Notes: generated by a model from the sequence alone, not told the origin. A DNA stretch of 64,000 nt from Bacteroidota bacterium (GCA_016715505.1 JADJZY010000034.1:62001-126000); one strand, 5' to 3'; positions 27,622-38,351 are shown, numbered from the stretch's first letter. Program-made: numbers and translations.

Positions 27622-30600
27622 TTATTCTTTGATCAATTTAATAATTTGTTTTTTACCCGACATATTGATCTCCAGGAAGTACATCCCTTTTGCTTCATCA
27701 GTGATATCCAAACTCAAATTATTTTGTCCATATTGTACCGGGTGTTCAAATGACCGAATAACCTGACCGGATAAATTCATGACCGTAAACTGAGCGATAT
27801 CCGATTCTTTCGCCAATAAAGAAAGGGTATAAAGCCCACTAGATGGATTCGGATAAACAGCAGTATACTGTACTTCATCTGCCGGTATACCTAATGGCCA
27901 TGCATCCTTGAGTTGTATATTGACATTATCCACCAACACTGTATTACCCTGATTATTAACTCCTTTGAATCGTACAAATAATTTCTGCCCTTGATATGCA
28001 GTTAAATCAATGCGTTCGTTTCTCCATTGACTCGGTAGTGTCGGACTAAACACATTGGTCATGGCTCCTGCTGTCGCTAAACCAGCACCCCATTTTTTAA
28101 AACTTGTTTGCTGATAGGATTGTGTACAATCCGTTGACAGCAATACACTTAAAGTATCCATCTCATTGAGAGAGTATGCATACGCTACATCAAAAGTCAG
28201 GAAAACGCTATCAGCACTTGCATTGCTTAAATCGAGTTGTGCTGTTTCCATTTCGTCGATAGCACCTATATTACCATAGTTAAAATGATCGATATATGCT
28301 GCATGGGTATTACCGCCATTTGCACCGGATAAACAAAAGGTTTTCTGCCATTTCACTGAGGTATCATAATCTAACACCTTCCAACCATTTGGCGGAAATA
28401 CAGGACCTTCAAATGTTTCGGCAACAGGAGCCGGTAAATTCACAGGGAGAATAACGGTCAGATTATTCATCGAAGTATCATTCAACTTATTCACATCAGA
28501 ATATATGGATGACCAGGTTTTCACAGTATAGTTACCGATACTACTAAAATTGGCCAGCGTATTAAATGTGTAAATCATTGAATCACCAATATTCAGCGGC
28601 CCCGGAATAACCTCACTCACAACAGGATTCGCATTGACTTGGTAATAAATTGGAATGCCGTAGAGATTGCGGGCACCGATATTAAATATTTTTACCCGAA
28701 CCGGTAAAGTCGAACTCACTGCACAATTATAATTCAGTTCAAAAGGCAGAATGGTTTCGGCATTATAAATATCATCCAAACAATTGATTTCACCGGGCAA
28801 TTTCATGTAGGCTATACTGCGTCTTCCTTTGGCACCATTCAATGAATTCAACGCCGTTACCGCAAAATAAAATGTATCCGTCATATTTACACCAGAAGTC
28901 AGATAAATATCATTGGTTGAAGTGGTCGCAATTGAATCCATGTATTTCGGTCCAAGCATATAAACAATATAACTATCTGCATTGGCTACAGGATTCCAAT
29001 AAAGATGGAACACATCTCCACAAGCTGTATCGCAAACTAAACCGGTTGGAACTCCAATTACGGTAAAGAGCGCATCACTGGTGTCGGCAAATCCGTTGCG
29101 AGAAACTTGCATTAAAACTTGTCCACTATTAATATTAGATGGAGGAGTCCAATCATAATAACGTTGATTTCCGGGAATGTTCGTCGCTATATTATTCCAT
29201 GTTCCTCCGGCATCAGTTGAATAGCTCAAGGTGAAATTTCCGGTTTGATCAAAAGCATCCCAACGAATTCTTTCCTGATCACCATTTGCAAAATGTTCTC
29301 CACCCATAGGATAGGTTAAGGTAATGGTATCGGTGATGTAATCATAAACGATAACATATTTCTGAGGCCCGAAAGGAACACTAAATCCTTTTACATTCAC
29401 GACATAATTCCCAGCAGCTGCCGAATCTATTGTTACCTGTTCAACATTATTGAGGTTATCTTTTTGACGGGTAGCTGGAGATGAAAGTGCAGCTACATTG
29501 GCGGAATTATCCAACACCCAAGGATTGTAAAGATTCGCTGAAGGATCAAACACACGCATATTCAGATTATTCACAAGTACCACTGAATTTCCGGGATTAC
29601 CTTCCTTATCATTCCAATAAATCATCACTTTTAACTGACGTACGCCCGGAGGTACAGGAATGTTATAGTTACGATTTCCATTGGTATTAATCGAATCGAT
29701 AAAAATTGGTTTTTACTAAGGATATCCAAGGCTCTTCGCGCATTGATACGGCCGAAACCATATTGAAAATCAGGTCCGGGATTTCCCAAATCATCCGCAG
29801 TATTCAACAAAATACCTTTCATGACATAACTATCGGGATCATTCCCACCATTCAAATCACGATAGGCCTGCCATAAACTAGCCAAAGTTCCTGCAACACC
29901 CGGACAAGCCATAGACGTCCCAGTAAAAGAGTCATAAGTATTATCAGGTTGAGTGGAATAAACATTGGTACCAACTGCACAAATATCTGGTTTGATACGA
30001 CCATCTTCGGAAGGACCTCTGCTGGAACTGTTCGCCAAATCATCATCCTTCTGCAGATTTCCGACCGCTAAAACGTTTTTACCTGCTTTGTATCCACCGG
30101 TGATGGTAAAATATCCGCCACCAACACCACCGCATGAAGTACCTCCGCTATTACCCGACGAGTGAACACTCATGATAGATGGCTTGGACAAAATCAACAT
30201 ATCCGCATCTTGTGCATCGCTATCATAACCATCGTTACAACCTTGTCCCAATGAGTTGGAGGTGATACGCACACCTAGAGCGGAATAATCCGTTGGTGCA
30301 TTGCTGAGATTTTGATAATATGAATAAACATGTAAATCTGCACCGGTAGCATTTCCTGCTGCAACGGGCTCAAAATTTCCCGCACCGGCAATGATTCCTC
30401 CCACATGATCACCATGGGTACCATTGTCATTTCCGGTTTGGTTAAAAATTCTTCCTTTAAAATCAATATGTGGACCTACAATACCATCATCTCCTTCCGC
30501 TACGCTAACGCCGGTTCCATCATAATTAATCCCGTTCAAGACATTATTTAAGGTATTTACTCGGTGATTGGTTCGTGATGATAAATTTTCAAGCACTGTT

Positions 30601-31190
30601 GGTGCTGAAGGCAAAGACAAAAATTGCACAAAGGGCAAATCTGCAACTGCAGAGATCGCTTGTTCATCAATATGCACCACAGCGATGCTTTCTGATTTCC
30701 AGTTTATTAAAGTGATGTTGTTCTGAGCCATTAAAGTCTCACTCAGGTTTTTGTCAATTCCTGCGTGAACAAATAAATTTAATGCAATGGTTGTTGCACC
30801 TTGAATGACATAAGCCGGGAAAGGCCGTTCGTTGAGTTTTGGATGAATTTTGTAATCCGATAAATATGGCACTACTGAACGTACGCCAAACGCAGTTAAT
30901 TGGCTTGTATTAAAAGACACCGGAACTCGCGCTACAAATGCAAAATCAGGTACATAATAAAGAAATTCTATGCCTGTTTGAGATTCTATTTGTTCCCTGT
31001 ACTGCAAATCCGGAGTCTCATAGAATTGAACAATTGCGTAGGCTTTGTTTTGCATGATCTGCCAATTTTGAAGATTCTGTGGAATGCCCACATTCTCTAC
31101 TGGCGTAAATGCGCCTGTTTTCAGATGTAACTGCTGCGCAGAAGAAACAAAACCCATTAAAACGAAAAGCAAGGGTAAAAGATACCTCAT
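27622..31190 (-). CDS. Secreted subtilase with T9SS sorting domain (frame disrupted)
   Basis: About 1,189 residues after restoring one base in the A5 run at 29701-29705. Signal peptide MRYLLPLLFVLMGFVSSAQ. The S8 domain at about 215-490 has Asp234/235 in VAEGDDGIVGPHIDF, His259 in GTHGDHVGG and Ser426 in GTSMACPGVAG. Beta domains follow: a pre-peptidase-like segment, a cleaved-adhesin/MAM-like domain (FEGPVFPPNGWKVLD) and a final T9SS type A sorting domain (VYPNPSSGLYTLSLL). It would be exported, processed and surface-attached or released. I chose ATG 31190 rather than an in-frame ATG at 31235 because it starts the signal peptide and follows the promoter by 21 bases. Probably a nutritional or surface protease. 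Confidence 0.88.
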
Positions 31191-31211
31191 ATAGATGATT
31201 TTATTATTTGT

Positions 31212-31219
31212 CAAATTTA
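31212..31219 (-). promoter_or_regulatory. Promoter of the T9SS subtilase
   Basis: CAAATTTA on the plus strand reads TAAATTTG. A TTG (31243-31245 read on the minus strand) is 23 bases upstream. The box is 21 bases from ATG 31190. Confidence 0.6.
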
Positions 31220-31441
31220 ATGCAGATTCGACCATTTTGAACCAATTTCAAGTCCTTTTCAATGGTAGAAGGTTTAAAAATAGGTCATTCAGTACAAATT
31301 GCGAAATAAAGACAGAAAATAGGCTATAAGCGTTGGGGCTCTGTCGGTAAATAGTATCCAATAAGTCCAAACTCGACCATAAACACACCACAACACGATG
31401 GTAAATTCATTCAAGTACATTTAGGCCGTGAGGAAAGCGGA

Positions 31442-33448
31442 TTACTTTTGTTTAAACAACTTGGAGCCAAATTGTTTTTTACCTGATTCATCCAAACGAA
31501 GGATATAAACACCTTCAGGCAAATCACTGAGATTGAGAGGAATGTTTATTTCGCCGCTTTCAATTTGCATCACTTTCTCATAAACAAGAGCGCCTTTAAT
31601 ATCGGTTACATTCAGCGAAATTCGACTTTTCTGATCGGCATAATATTGCAAATTAAATTGTCCGGAAGAAGGGTTGGGATGTACTGAAACCAATTCTGAA
31701 CCTTTGGTCGCCGGCCGTAATTCAACTACTTCCGAATAAGTAAATTGACCATCTATGTCCACTTGTTTAAGTCTGTAATAGTTCACACCATTAGAACGGG
31801 CAAAATCTTCTTATCGATAATTTGTTTTGCAATTGAGTGGTTCCTGCGCCTGAATTTTGGTAATGCCTATAAAATGTTGAGCATCATCTGACCTTTGTAA
31901 TTCGAAATAATCATTGTTTTCTTCAGAAGATGTTTGCCATTTCAGTTCATTGAATTCATCCTTCATTTGTCCTTCAAATTGAGTCAGAACAACCGGTGTG
32001 GCAAAGTTTTGAATCATTTTATGGATAAACATTCCGTAAGTAGTTGCGGATTGGGTTGAAAGATTGTTTATTCCGGCAGTATGATTAAAATCAACGGTCC
32101 CTTGAAAACGTCCAACAGTGTAAATAAAACCACTTGCATCAACCGCAATTTGGCGCGCCCCATCAAAATTCACATCTCCCATACGAAAAGCCCAAACATA
32201 AACGCCGTTCGCATTGTATCGAGCAATAAAAATATCACCGCTTCCTGCGGAACTTAAATTGCTAACACCGGCGTTTGGATCGAAATCTATTGTCCCCGAA
32301 AAGCCACCTACTGTTGTAATAAACCCTGCCCCGTTGACATGCATTGCACTGATATTATCGCCCAGGTTGCCTCCAATTGCTTTGGCATACTGATAAGCAC
32401 CGGTAGAATTTAGTTTCCAAATAAATTGGTCTGTAGATCCGGCTGAAGTGAGGTAAGCCGTTGCCGCTGCAGGATCAAAATCAGCAGTACCGACAAAATT
32501 CCCGCCCACATACACATTGTTACTGTTATCGACACCAACGGATGTTCCCACGCAAGCATCAAAACCAGCCACTGATCTAGCCCAAACCAGGGCCCCTGAG
32601 CCATCCCATCTGCACACAAAGGCATTTGCAGGGCCTGCAGAAACCAGGTTATTGGTGGCAGCAGTTGGATTAAAATCAGCGGTACCATTGAATGAGCCTG
32701 TAAATAATAAGTCTCCATTTGGTGCTAATTCCAAATCATTCATCAGTTCAGCCCCGGTTCCGCCTGCTTTATTCGCCCAAACATAATAACCAGCAGGGGT
32801 ATATTTTGCCACATACACATCGGTTCCTCCCGTTGATGCCACATTTGCAGTAGCTGTGGTGAAATCAAAGTCAATCGTTCCGCTTAACTCACCGCAAAAG
32901 AAGATCTCATTATTTGCATTAATGACGATGTTTTTTACACTTTCATTCGCACCTGAATTACCTATTCTGCGTACCCATTTAAAATTTCCACTACTATCAT
33001 ATTTAGCAATAAACGCATCGTTGGTATTGGAAGTTGAAGTGAGGCTGTTGACACCTGCCCCAGGATTAAAATCACATGCTCCGAAAAAATATCCTCCTAC
33101 AACTACATTTCCTGAATCATCCACAGCCACTGAAATAGCAGCATCATCAAAATTTCCACCAAATGATTTCGCCCAAATAAAGTTGCCATTCGGGTCCATT
33201 TTGGTGATAAAAATATCCGTATAAAAAGCCGTAGCTGGGGTTAAATTAAATATACCCGCCCCTGGGTCAAAATCATTCACTTGCTTAAAATTCCCTACGG
33301 TATATACATTGCCTAAAGGATCTACACTCACTGACGCTGCTTCAACAGTACCTGTACCGGAAAATTGCTTTGCCCAATTGAAGGTGGTCTGAGCTTGTGA
33401 AATCGAGATGATAAATAACAAACAACAGAATGAATAGATTTTTTTCAT
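31442..33448 (-). CDS. SBBP-type beta-propeller protein with T9SS sorting domain (frame disrupted)
   Basis: About 668 residues. Signal peptide MKKIYSFCCLLFIISISQAQ. Repeats of roughly 60 residues run from about 25 to 470, with recurring DFDPGAG/DFNPTAA, GNVYTVGNF and FIAKYDSSGNFKWVRRIG-like words, typical of SBBP beta-propeller repeats. A T9SS sorting domain closes it (VHPNPSSGQFNLQYY to GSKLFKQK). The stop at 31811-31813 vanishes if one base is restored at 31843-31844 and one removed at 31811-31812; between the two the other frame reads GTTQLQNKLSI, which fits, so two compensating errors are likelier than a true stop. Likely a surface or secreted binding protein of unknown ligand. Confidence 0.8.
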
Positions 33449-33468
33449 TATTTTATTATATGTGTTGT

Positions 33469-33476
33469 CAAATTTA
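33469..33476 (-). promoter_or_regulatory. -7 box of the SBBP-repeat gene
   Basis: CAAATTTA on the plus strand, TAAATTTG on the minus strand, 20 bases before ATG 33448. Confidence 0.5.
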
Positions 33477-33486
33477 AGTAGAAAAT

Positions 33487-34476
33487 TTAAAACGGCAGAC
33501 TTAAAAGGCTACAACCACGCATTTCAGTATGATCGATGCGACCATGTACTCGAAAACCACCAGTTGGAAGTACTTCGCCTAAGTCGTCGGTGGCTATAAA
33601 AGAACATGCATGTACATTGGCGAGATCGGCAACCTGAATCCCCTCCTTCCGGCAGTTTTGGATATCCAAAGGGTCATTCAAATCACGAATAAAGACCGAC
33701 ATCCAGGAAGGTGTATAAAAAATTTCATCATTGGTTGAGTAAGCCTGGCTTAAAAGTTCAGTCATGCCATACTCAGCATAAATGTGTTGACATTCAAACT
33801 GCTGTTTCAGGTAAGCATGTAATTCCGGTTTGAGCATTTCCTCCCCTCTGCCCTTCATACCTCCAGTTTCAATAACTCGAGTAGCGCTTAAATGCATCGG
33901 AAAATCCCGGGCAAAGTCTAACAATGCAAAAGTAACCCCGAACAAAAGCGTGGGCTGAGCAAGGGATTCCATCTCATTCAAGACTTCAAACAATTGCTGC
34001 GTATTGGATAAAAAGAAACCACTTTGGGGATGTTTACTCTGTTCGATCAAATGTTTGACCATATAGACCAATGACGAATTGGGACGTTCGAGATAAGATG
34101 GCAATAAACCCAATATACAATATTGTTCGGGCTCCCCAAAAAACTGCCGAAAGCCCCCTATGAAAGAGGTTTCATAGAGATTGAGATCGTGTACATAATG
34201 TTTACTTCGTATTTGCGATCCGGTACCACTACTTTCAAAAACCACTTCAAATGAACTATGACTAGGTGTTAAAATGGAATGTTGTTTGTAGCATGAAATG
34301 GGCAAAAATGGAATTTGAAGCATGGAATGCACCGTTTCCGGAGTGCGATTTAATCGCTTGCAAAAAGCCTGATAAATGAGATTCTCCCGAAATTGGTATC
34401 GAAAAACATGAAGGGCTTTCTCTTCAAAAGTTAGATTGGAATAAAATATCTGCTCCTTAAGTTCCGTTAGGTTCAT
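33487..34476 (-). CDS. LuxE-like acyl-protein synthetase domain protein
   Basis: 329 residues. Matches the LuxE / acyl-adenylating fold: FESSGTGSQIRSKHY (the nucleotide-binding SSGTTG-like loop), RVIETGGMKGRGEEM, HIYAEYGMTELLSQAYS and the C-terminal FIATDDLGEVLPTGGFRVHGRID. Such enzymes activate fatty or aromatic acids as acyl-AMP. No LuxC, LuxD or luciferase genes are nearby, so bioluminescence is not implied; Bacteroidota relatives often occur alone. The start (34476) lies 20 bases from the divergent lipoprotein start, so the two promoters overlap each other's leader. Confidence 0.8.
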   Translation of the reverse strand: MNLTELKEQIFYSNLTFEEKALHVFRYQFRENLIYQAFCKRLNRTPETVHSMLQIPFLPISCYKQHSILTPSHSSFEVVFESSGTGSQIRSKHYVHDLNLYETSFIGGFRQFFGEPEQYCILGLLPSYLERPNSSLVYMVKHLIEQSKHPQSGFFLSNTQQLFEVLNEMESLAQPTLLFGVTFALLDFARDFPMHLSATRVIETGGMKGRGEEMLKPELHAYLKQQFECQHIYAEYGMTELLSQAYSTNDEIFYTPSWMSVFIRDLNDPLDIQNCRKEGIQVADLANVHACSFIATDDLGEVLPTGGFRVHGRIDHTEMRGCSLLSLPF

Positions 34477-34485
34477 TGAATCATG

Positions 34486-34493
34486 TAAATTTG
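34486..34493 (+). promoter_or_regulatory. -7 box abutting the lipoprotein start
   Basis: TAAATTTG ends three bases before ATG 34497, predicting a leaderless mRNA. No convincing -33 TTG at the expected distance. Confidence 0.4.
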
Positions 34494-34496
34494 AAG

Positions 34497-34945
34497 ATGC
34501 GTTATATCGTTCTGCTGCTCACTTTTTTCGTTTTGCTGCAAACATCCTGCAACAAAGAAACGAAATACTCCAATATCCCCAAACTAACCTATCGGGGGAT
34601 GGACCGATTTCAGATAAAAGCAGGTGACACCGGAATGGTTCGCATTTTTATTGAATTTGAAGATGGGGATGGAAATATTGGCTTTGGTACGGAAAATTTA
34701 TTTTAAAAGATTCCAGAGACACCGTTTTTGTGCCGTTTGAAATTCCGAAATCGATGAACGTTACGAACCGGAAAATGGCTTAAAAGGAATCATTCAGGTA
34801 GATTATGAATCTGCTTTTTTGTTACTTACGATCTGATTCAGCACATGCCGAAAGAGATACATTATTTTGGGAAATTTACATGAAAGATGAAGCTAAAAAT
34901 GAAAGCAATCGAATTTTAACCGACTTCCTGATTCTTACCAAGTAA
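34497..34945 (+). CDS. Small lipoprotein (frame disrupted three times)
   Basis: About 149 residues after three corrections: T restored in the T4 run 34701-34704, G restored at 34747, T removed from the T6 run 34815-34820. Signal peptide with lipobox (LLLTFFVLLQTSCNKE), then an acidic beta-rich body (EFEDGDGNIGFGTENLFLKD, RDTVFVPFEI, DERYEPENGLKGIIQVDYES) and the end TDFLILTK. After correction the protein reads coherently to a stop at 34943-34945, so I regard it as a real gene. Unknown function. Its 3' end overlaps the convergent aroQ end by 30 bases. Confidence 0.6.
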
Positions 34946-35353
34946 GTATTGGATGGCCATATCATAGCCTCTCATTCCCATACCACAAATCACCGCCTGC
35001 GAAACCGCACTAATGAAGGATTGTTTGCGAAAATTTTCACGTGCAAACACATTGGATAAATGAACTTCAATGATCAGCAGTTTGGGAAAACATTTTAAAG
35101 CATCGGCAATGGCAATGGATGTATGGCTATATGCCCCAGCGTTGATGATAATTGCATCTGCAAGTTTTCCTTGTTGATGTATTTCGTCGATTATGGCTCC
35201 TTCGGAATTACTCTGGAAATATGAAATTTCCTGATTCGCATATTTATCTCTACAGGCCGTCATGAACTGATCAAAACTGATTTTTCCATAAATATCTTGT
35301 TCTCTTTGGCCCGTTAAATTTAAATTGGGTCCGTTGATGATCGCGATTCGCAT
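34916..35353 (-). CDS. aroQ: Type II 3-dehydroquinate dehydratase
   Basis: 145 residues, the type II length. Converts 3-dehydroquinate to 3-dehydroshikimate in the shikimate pathway. Motifs seen: INGPNLNLTGQRE with the catalytic-loop Arg, FQSNSEGAIIDEIHQ, INAGAYSHTSIAIADAL with the conserved Asn and His, IEVHLSNVFARENFR and the C-terminal GMGMRGYDMAI. Stand-alone, not clustered with other aro genes. Confidence 0.95.
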   Translation of the reverse strand: MRIAIINGPNLNLTGQREQDIYGKISFDQFMTACRDKYANQEISYFQSNSEGAIIDEIHQQGKLADAIIINAGAYSHTSIAIADALKCFPKLLIIEVHLSNVFARENFRKQSFISAVSQAVICGMGMRGYDMAIQYLLGKNQEVG

Positions 35354-35414
35354 TTTTCAAAGATAGATTTTGCCGTTTAAATTTTACAAGAAGAAAATAC
35401 TTTTGAATTAAAAC

Positions 35415-35443
35415 AAAAAATCCGGAGCGATGAACTCCGGATT
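35415..35443 (-). terminator. Intrinsic terminator after the YceI gene
   Basis: AATCCGGAG (35419-35427), a 7-base loop, CTCCGGATT (35435-35443); on the minus strand a T run follows the hairpin. Confidence 0.8.
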
Positions 35444-35461
35444 CCTTTTAATGCATAACAA

Positions 35462-36097
35462 TTATTTGTTTGCCTTAATGTTTAAAGAAATTTTCACTTC
35501 AGGGTAGATAAATTTATCACCTAAAGATTTGTCGTTACCATAGAACATACCCCATTTAGTGCGGTCGATTACGAATTCAGCATTTGCAGTCAAATCGTTT
35601 TCTCCCAAAGTAACTTTCGCCGGGAATGTTACATTCTGAGTGCTATCTTTTAAAGTCAGATTACCACTGATTTTGTGCGTTCCTGTGGTATCATTGCTCA
35701 TAGCTTCACATGCAGTGATTTCAAATTTTGCAGTTGGGTATTGTGTTGTTTTAAAGAAATCTTCACTCAATAAGTGTCCGGTTAACTTTCCAGTAAATGC
35801 TGTATCCTTATCGGTAATTTTCAAGCTGTTGACGTCAATGACAAATGAACCTGCAGTGATATTTCCATTTTCCACACTGATTTCACCAGAACTTAATTTG
35901 AATTCTCCAGTGTGCGTACCTACTGGCTTTGTTCCGACAAATCCGACCATACTTCCGGCTAAATCAGCCTTGTAAGTTGCACCGGTTGCAGCTGCAACTT
36001 CTTTGGTTTCAGATGTTTCTGCTTTTTCTCCTTCAGGAGATGATTGACAAGCCGCGAATAACAAAGCGACAGATAAAGTGACGAATAATTTCTTCAT
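35462..36097 (-). CDS. YceI-family lipoprotein
   Basis: 211 residues. Lipoprotein signal MKKLFVTLSVALLFAACQSS with the lipid-attachment Cys, a Glu/Lys/Thr-rich linker, then the YceI lipocalin-like beta-barrel (about 45-208: AGSMVGFVGTKPVGTHTGEF, SLKITDKDTAFTGKLTGHLLSEDFFKTTQYPTAKFEI, GNLTLKDSTQNVTFPAKVT, FVIDRTKWGMFYG). YceI proteins bind polyisoprenoid or amphiphilic lipids in the periplasm. Monocistronic, promoter 15 bases before the ATG and terminator after the stop. Confidence 0.92.
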   Translation of the reverse strand: MKKLFVTLSVALLFAACQSSPEGEKAETSETKEVAAATGATYKADLAGSMVGFVGTKPVGTHTGEFKLSSGEISVENGNITAGSFVIDVNSLKITDKDTAFTGKLTGHLLSEDFFKTTQYPTAKFEITACEAMSNDTTGTHKISGNLTLKDSTQNVTFPAKVTLGENDLTANAEFVIDRTKWGMFYGNDKSLGDKFIYPEVKISLNIKANK

Positions 36098-36112
36098 GTT
36101 TAATATTTTTTA

Positions 36113-36120
36113 CAAAGATA
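36113..36120 (-). promoter_or_regulatory. -7 box of the YceI gene, with a palindrome upstream
   Basis: CAAAGATA on the plus strand reads TATCTTTG on the minus strand, 15 bases from ATG 36097. About 15 bases further upstream is the perfect palindrome TGTTTAAACA (36135-36144) inside a longer imperfect one, a possible operator. Confidence 0.5.
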
Positions 36121-36590
36121 GTCAAATTATTATATGTTTAAACACATAATTGTTATCGAAGTATTAATCCCCCCTTCAGGCAAACGGAAAAATGGATCTC
36201 CCTTTAGACCTTTATTTGCAGGGCACATTTTATGAATGAGCCGCTGGACTTGAGAAGACCGTCTGAAGTTATCTTGTAACTTTTGGAATTGGACGACAAT
36301 ATTTGGGGTTTATGCTCTAGGTGCAGTGGTCTGGAATTCAGCAATCATGGGGGTTTAGCGTATTTGAAGGGCCATTATAACTTTACTTCATGTCCTAGAA
36401 ACGAGATGGAAAATAAGCCCTCAACTGCGTAAATTCAAAAATCGTTTTTAACCAAAGCAAGGTTTTCATTTACCCTCTTCTTGATCGATCAACCATATGA
36501 CTCCATAGAATGGCGAATTCTCTGATGCTGTTGCGCAAATCATGTTAAGAAAATATGACGAATATCCTATTAAGATTTACATTGTCGGGC

Positions 36591-36598
36591 TACATTTG
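36591..36598 (+). promoter_or_regulatory. -7 box of pckA
   Basis: TACATTTG, 15 bases before ATG 36614. It argues against the upstream in-frame ATG at 36542, which would sit before the promoter. Confidence 0.5.
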
Positions 36599-36613
36599 CA
36601 GCCTAAAATTAAA

Positions 36614-38230
36614 ATGATGCAAGAAAACGGAACCAAAAATCCTAATGCCCAGGTGAGCAGTCTGGGTTTTACTCCTTCTACAATCCATTGGAATTTAAGC
36701 CCAGCGGAATTGTCGGATCAAACTGTAAAATTAGGCCAGGGAACAATTACCGATATGGGTGCTCTCGCAGTCAATACCGGCAAGTTCACAGGACGTTCAC
36801 CCAAAGATAAATTCACCGTTAAAGACGCCACCACTGAAAATAGTGTCGACTGGAGTGACATCAATATTGCCATTTCTCCCGAACATTTTGAATTGATATA
36901 CAACGACTTAACTAAACATTTGAATGGTAAAGAAATGTGGGCTCGTGATGCTTACGCTTGTGCCGATCCAAAACATCGTTTAAATATTCGGGTGTATAAC
37001 GAAACACCATGGGCTAATTTGTTTTGTTACGACCTGTTTCTTCGTCCGTCAGAAGACGAATTGATGACACAAACACCGGATTGGACCATTCTTCAGGCAC
37101 CCAGTTTCCAGGCGGATCCTACAGTGCACGGAACACGTCAGGGAAATTTCACCATCGTAAATTTCAGCAAAAAAATCATTCTGATTGGCGGAAGTGCGTA
37201 TACTGGTGAAATGAAAAAAGGAATTTTTGGTGTCCTCAACTATATTCTTCCTCATGAAAAAGGTGTATTAAGTATGCACTGTTCAGCCAATGAGGGCAAG
37301 GATGGTGATGTTGCATTATTCTTTGGATTAAGTGGAACAGGAAAAACAACCTTGAGCGCTGATCCAAACCGCCAATTGATTGGTGACGACGAACACGGAT
37401 GGGACGCAGGTTCTGTATTTAATTTCGAAGGTGGCTGTTATGCAAAATGCATCGATTTGACTGAAGAGAAAGAACCACAAATCTATGCCGCCATCAAACC
37501 CAACGCACTGGTTGAAAATACAACTTATTTAGAAGGTACTCAAACAGTAAACTTTGCCGATGGCAGCATCACAGAGAACACGCGTGTAGCCTACCCTATT
37601 TTCCATATCAACAATGCCAAAGAGCCAAGTGTTGGTGGAAATCCCAAAAATATATTCTTCCTGACCTGTGATGCTTACGGCATTTTACCTCCCATTTCAC
37701 GATTGGACAAAGGACAAGCCATGTATAGCTTCATTAGCGGTTATACGGCAAAAGTAGCTGGAACTGAAGTGGGTGTTACAGAACCACAAGCTACATTTTC
37801 TGCTTGCTTTGGAAGAGCTTTCTTACCATTGCACCCAACAAAATATGCCGAATTATTGGGTAAGAAGTTGGATGAAAACCCGGATGTAAAAGTTTGGCTG
37901 GTGAACACAGGTTGGAGCGGCGGCCCTTATGGAATCGGGCAACGTATGAAATTGAGTTATACCCGTGCCATGATTACAGCCGCTATGAACGGAACCCTGA
38001 ACGATGTTTCTTACGAAAAACACCCGGTATTTGGTTTTGAAATGCCAACATCTTGCCCGGATGTTCCTGCAGAATTATTAATTCCGGTAAATACCTGGGA
38101 AAATAAAGAGGAATATCTAAAAAAATCATATGACCTGGCAGCGATGTTCGTGAAAAATTTCGAAAAATATGCATCACAGGCCAATGATGAAATTTTAGCG
38201 GCAGCACCTAAAGTGATGCAAAACGCCTAA
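36614..38230 (+). CDS. pckA: Phosphoenolpyruvate carboxykinase (ATP)
   Basis: 538 residues from ATG 36614, the usual length. Interconverts oxaloacetate and phosphoenolpyruvate with ATP, the entry to gluconeogenesis. Seen: TGRSPKDKFTV, MWARDAYACAD, the kinase-1 loop GLSGTGKTTLSADP, the metal-binding IGDDEHGWD, ENTRVAYPI and GWSGGPYGIGQRMKL. Two further candidate starts (36542, 36617) were considered; 36542 precedes the -7 box. Monocistronic, with a strong hairpin after the stop. Confidence 0.96.
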   Translation: MMQENGTKNPNAQVSSLGFTPSTIHWNLSPAELSDQTVKLGQGTITDMGALAVNTGKFTGRSPKDKFTVKDATTENSVDWSDINIAISPEHFELIYNDLTKHLNGKEMWARDAYACADPKHRLNIRVYNETPWANLFCYDLFLRPSEDELMTQTPDWTILQAPSFQADPTVHGTRQGNFTIVNFSKKIILIGGSAYTGEMKKGIFGVLNYILPHEKGVLSMHCSANEGKDGDVALFFGLSGTGKTTLSADPNRQLIGDDEHGWDAGSVFNFEGGCYAKCIDLTEEKEPQIYAAIKPNALVENTTYLEGTQTVNFADGSITENTRVAYPIFHINNAKEPSVGGNPKNIFFLTCDAYGILPPISRLDKGQAMYSFISGYTAKVAGTEVGVTEPQATFSACFGRAFLPLHPTKYAELLGKKLDENPDVKVWLVNTGWSGGPYGIGQRMKLSYTRAMITAAMNGTLNDVSYEKHPVFGFEMPTSCPDVPAELLIPVNTWENKEEYLKKSYDLAAMFVKNFEKYASQANDEILAAAPKVMQNA

Positions 38231-38254
38231 AATAGAATCATTTACTAAAATATG

Positions 38255-38280
38255 AAGAGCCGGCCAAATGGCCGGCTCTT
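38255..38280 (+). terminator. GC-rich hairpin after pckA
   Basis: AAGAGCCGGCC (38255-38265), a 4-base loop, GGCCGGCTCTT (38270-38280): 11 paired bases but almost no T tail. Confidence 0.65.
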
Positions 38281-38300
38281 GTATGCATAAATAAATCGAA

Positions 38301-38331
38301 TTGACAGTTATCAAATTTGCTTATACATTTG
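38301..38331 (+). promoter_or_regulatory. Complete Bacteroidota promoter of the ferredoxin-iscX pair
   Basis: TTG at 38301-38303 (-33), 20-base spacer, TACATTTG at 38324-38331 (-7). This is the clearest promoter in the window, 20 bases before ATG 38352. A TTG-initiated extension to 38301 would lie across the promoter and is rejected. Confidence 0.75.
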
Positions 38332-38351
38332 CGCGACGATTGATAGACATC

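Larger units (their letters stand above)
36098..36613. other. Long intergenic region between YceI and pckA
   Basis: 516 bases between divergent genes. It contains the YceI promoter, a palindromic site at 36135-36144 and the pckA box at 36591-36598. The middle (about 36170-36580) shows no reading frame, repeat or RNA gene that I can support. Confidence 0.6.

Noticed and set aside
31811..31813. Stop codon splitting the SBBP protein from its sorting domain
   Set aside because: Two adjacent one-base corrections remove it and yield a sensible linker; a true stop would leave an orphan T9SS domain in the same frame.
33487..34476. Bioluminescence gene (luxE)
   Set aside because: Only a LuxE-like domain is present; no luxA, luxB, luxC or luxD nearby, and such stand-alone proteins are common in Bacteroidota.
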